NCBI RefSeq assembly: GCF_014845115.1
Contig: NZ_NKUI01000103.1
Span: 1 to 35,260 of the forward strand
DNA length: 35,260 nt
Direction: 5' to 3'
Source: Methylorubrum zatmanii
GTDB lineage: Bacteria; Pseudomonadota; Alphaproteobacteria; Rhizobiales; Beijerinckiaceae
Positions 35,038-35,260 of the stretch are shown here, piece by piece; within the stretch, counting starts at the first letter, position 1; each line of letters starts with the position of its first letter. The notes beneath the pieces are model-generated. The model saw nothing but the letters and a program-made list of their open reading frames with translations, made no database searches and was not told the origin of the DNA. Position numbers and translations under genes: made by a program.

Positions 35038-35260
35038 TCACAGCAGCGGTTCCTGGCGGTCCGGCGAGGCGTAGAGGGTGCCGGCACCGAAATACGACAT
35101 GATCCGCTCCTCCTCCCGCAGGGTGATGGAGTCTGGATCCTTGTGCGCCGGGATGTCGGCGAACTGCGCCGCCAGCAGTGCCTCGGTCTTCACGGTCTTC
35201 GAGAGCCGGCCCGTAGTGCAGAACGTCACCGGCATCAGCACCCGGCGCACAAGGATCCAG
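35038..35260 (-). CDS. puhA: Photosynthetic reaction centre H subunit PuhA (C-terminal part)
   Basis: The last ~73 residues of the reaction-centre H subunit; the gene continues beyond the right edge. Recognisable residues are LVRRVLMPVTFC, the segment IPAHKDPDSITLREEERIM, and the C-terminal YFGAGTLYASPDRQEPLL. The H subunit anchors the L and M subunits at the cytoplasmic face and guides protons to QB. First gene of the puhA-puhB-puhC-orf98-acsF-puhE-hemA run as far as the window shows. Its promoter and the lhaA/bch genes that usually precede it lie outside. Confidence 0.95.
   Translation of the reverse strand, partial: WILVRRVLMPVTFCTTGRLSKTVKTEALLAAQFADIPAHKDPDSITLREEERIMSYFGAGTLYASPDRQEPLL

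Overview
The window looks like a chromosomal segment of a pink-pigmented facultative methylotroph of the Methylobacterium/Methylorubrum group (Alphaproteobacteria, Hyphomicrobiales). The grounds are very high GC, alphaproteobacterial gene types (HemA of the ALAS type, ClpA with a long basic tail, groESL under CIRCE control, a SPOR-tailed D,D-carboxypeptidase), a stand-alone methylmalonyl-CoA mutase large subunit as expected for ethylmalonyl-CoA-pathway methylotrophs, and a bacteriochlorophyll reaction-centre assembly operon. The genus is inferred from gene content and protein style, not from a database search.

Layout. 1-5.3 kb: the end of a class A penicillin-binding protein, a membrane-anchored class III nucleotide cyclase, a MAPEG-type membrane protein, a ParA-like ATPase overlapped by an unknown basic-tailed partner, and a small unknown gene. 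5.5-7.7 kb: groS-groL on the minus strand with a recognisable sigma70-type promoter, a perfect CIRCE operator and a terminator. 7.8-8.8 kb: a CorA-type metal transporter. 8.8-11.1 kb: an AT-rich leader followed by a 663-residue protein that joins a holin-like membrane region, a lytic transglycosylase and an M15 peptidase. 11.3-16.5 kb: a polysaccharide flippase, glcE, three tiny membrane-protein genes (two with TTG starts) and glpD. 16.5-20.4 kb (minus strand): a bifunctional mannose-1-phosphate guanylyltransferase/mannose-6-phosphate isomerase and mcmA. 20.4-24.8 kb: a small membrane gene, a DUF817 gene broken by one amber codon, a small gene, an HtrA-like protease and a membrane-anchored J-domain protein. 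24.8-30.4 kb: an inverted-repeat element, the SPOR carboxypeptidase, divergent clpS-clpA with a terminator, and an Arg-rich one-TM protein. 30.4-35.26 kb (minus strand): the photosynthesis operon puhA-puhB-puhC-orf98-acsF-puhE-hemA, with puhA cut by the window edge.

How the genes work together. puhA, puhB, puhC and puhE build the reaction centre and LH1. acsF closes the isocyclic ring of bacteriochlorophyll using oxygen, and hemA supplies 5-aminolevulinate, so one tightly coupled transcription unit links pigment supply to reaction-centre assembly. ClpS and ClpA form the N-degron protease adaptor and unfoldase. GroES and GroEL form the HrcA-regulated chaperonin. glcE (glycolate oxidation), glpD (glycerol-3-phosphate oxidation) and mcmA (propionyl-CoA/ethylmalonyl-CoA pathway) are separate central-carbon functions, each away from its usual partners.

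The most unusual element is the single-protein lysis module at 9108-11099. It combines, in one chain, functions that phages and gene-transfer agents normally encode as separate holin and endolysin genes. It sits behind an AT-rich leader with no other phage genes in view.
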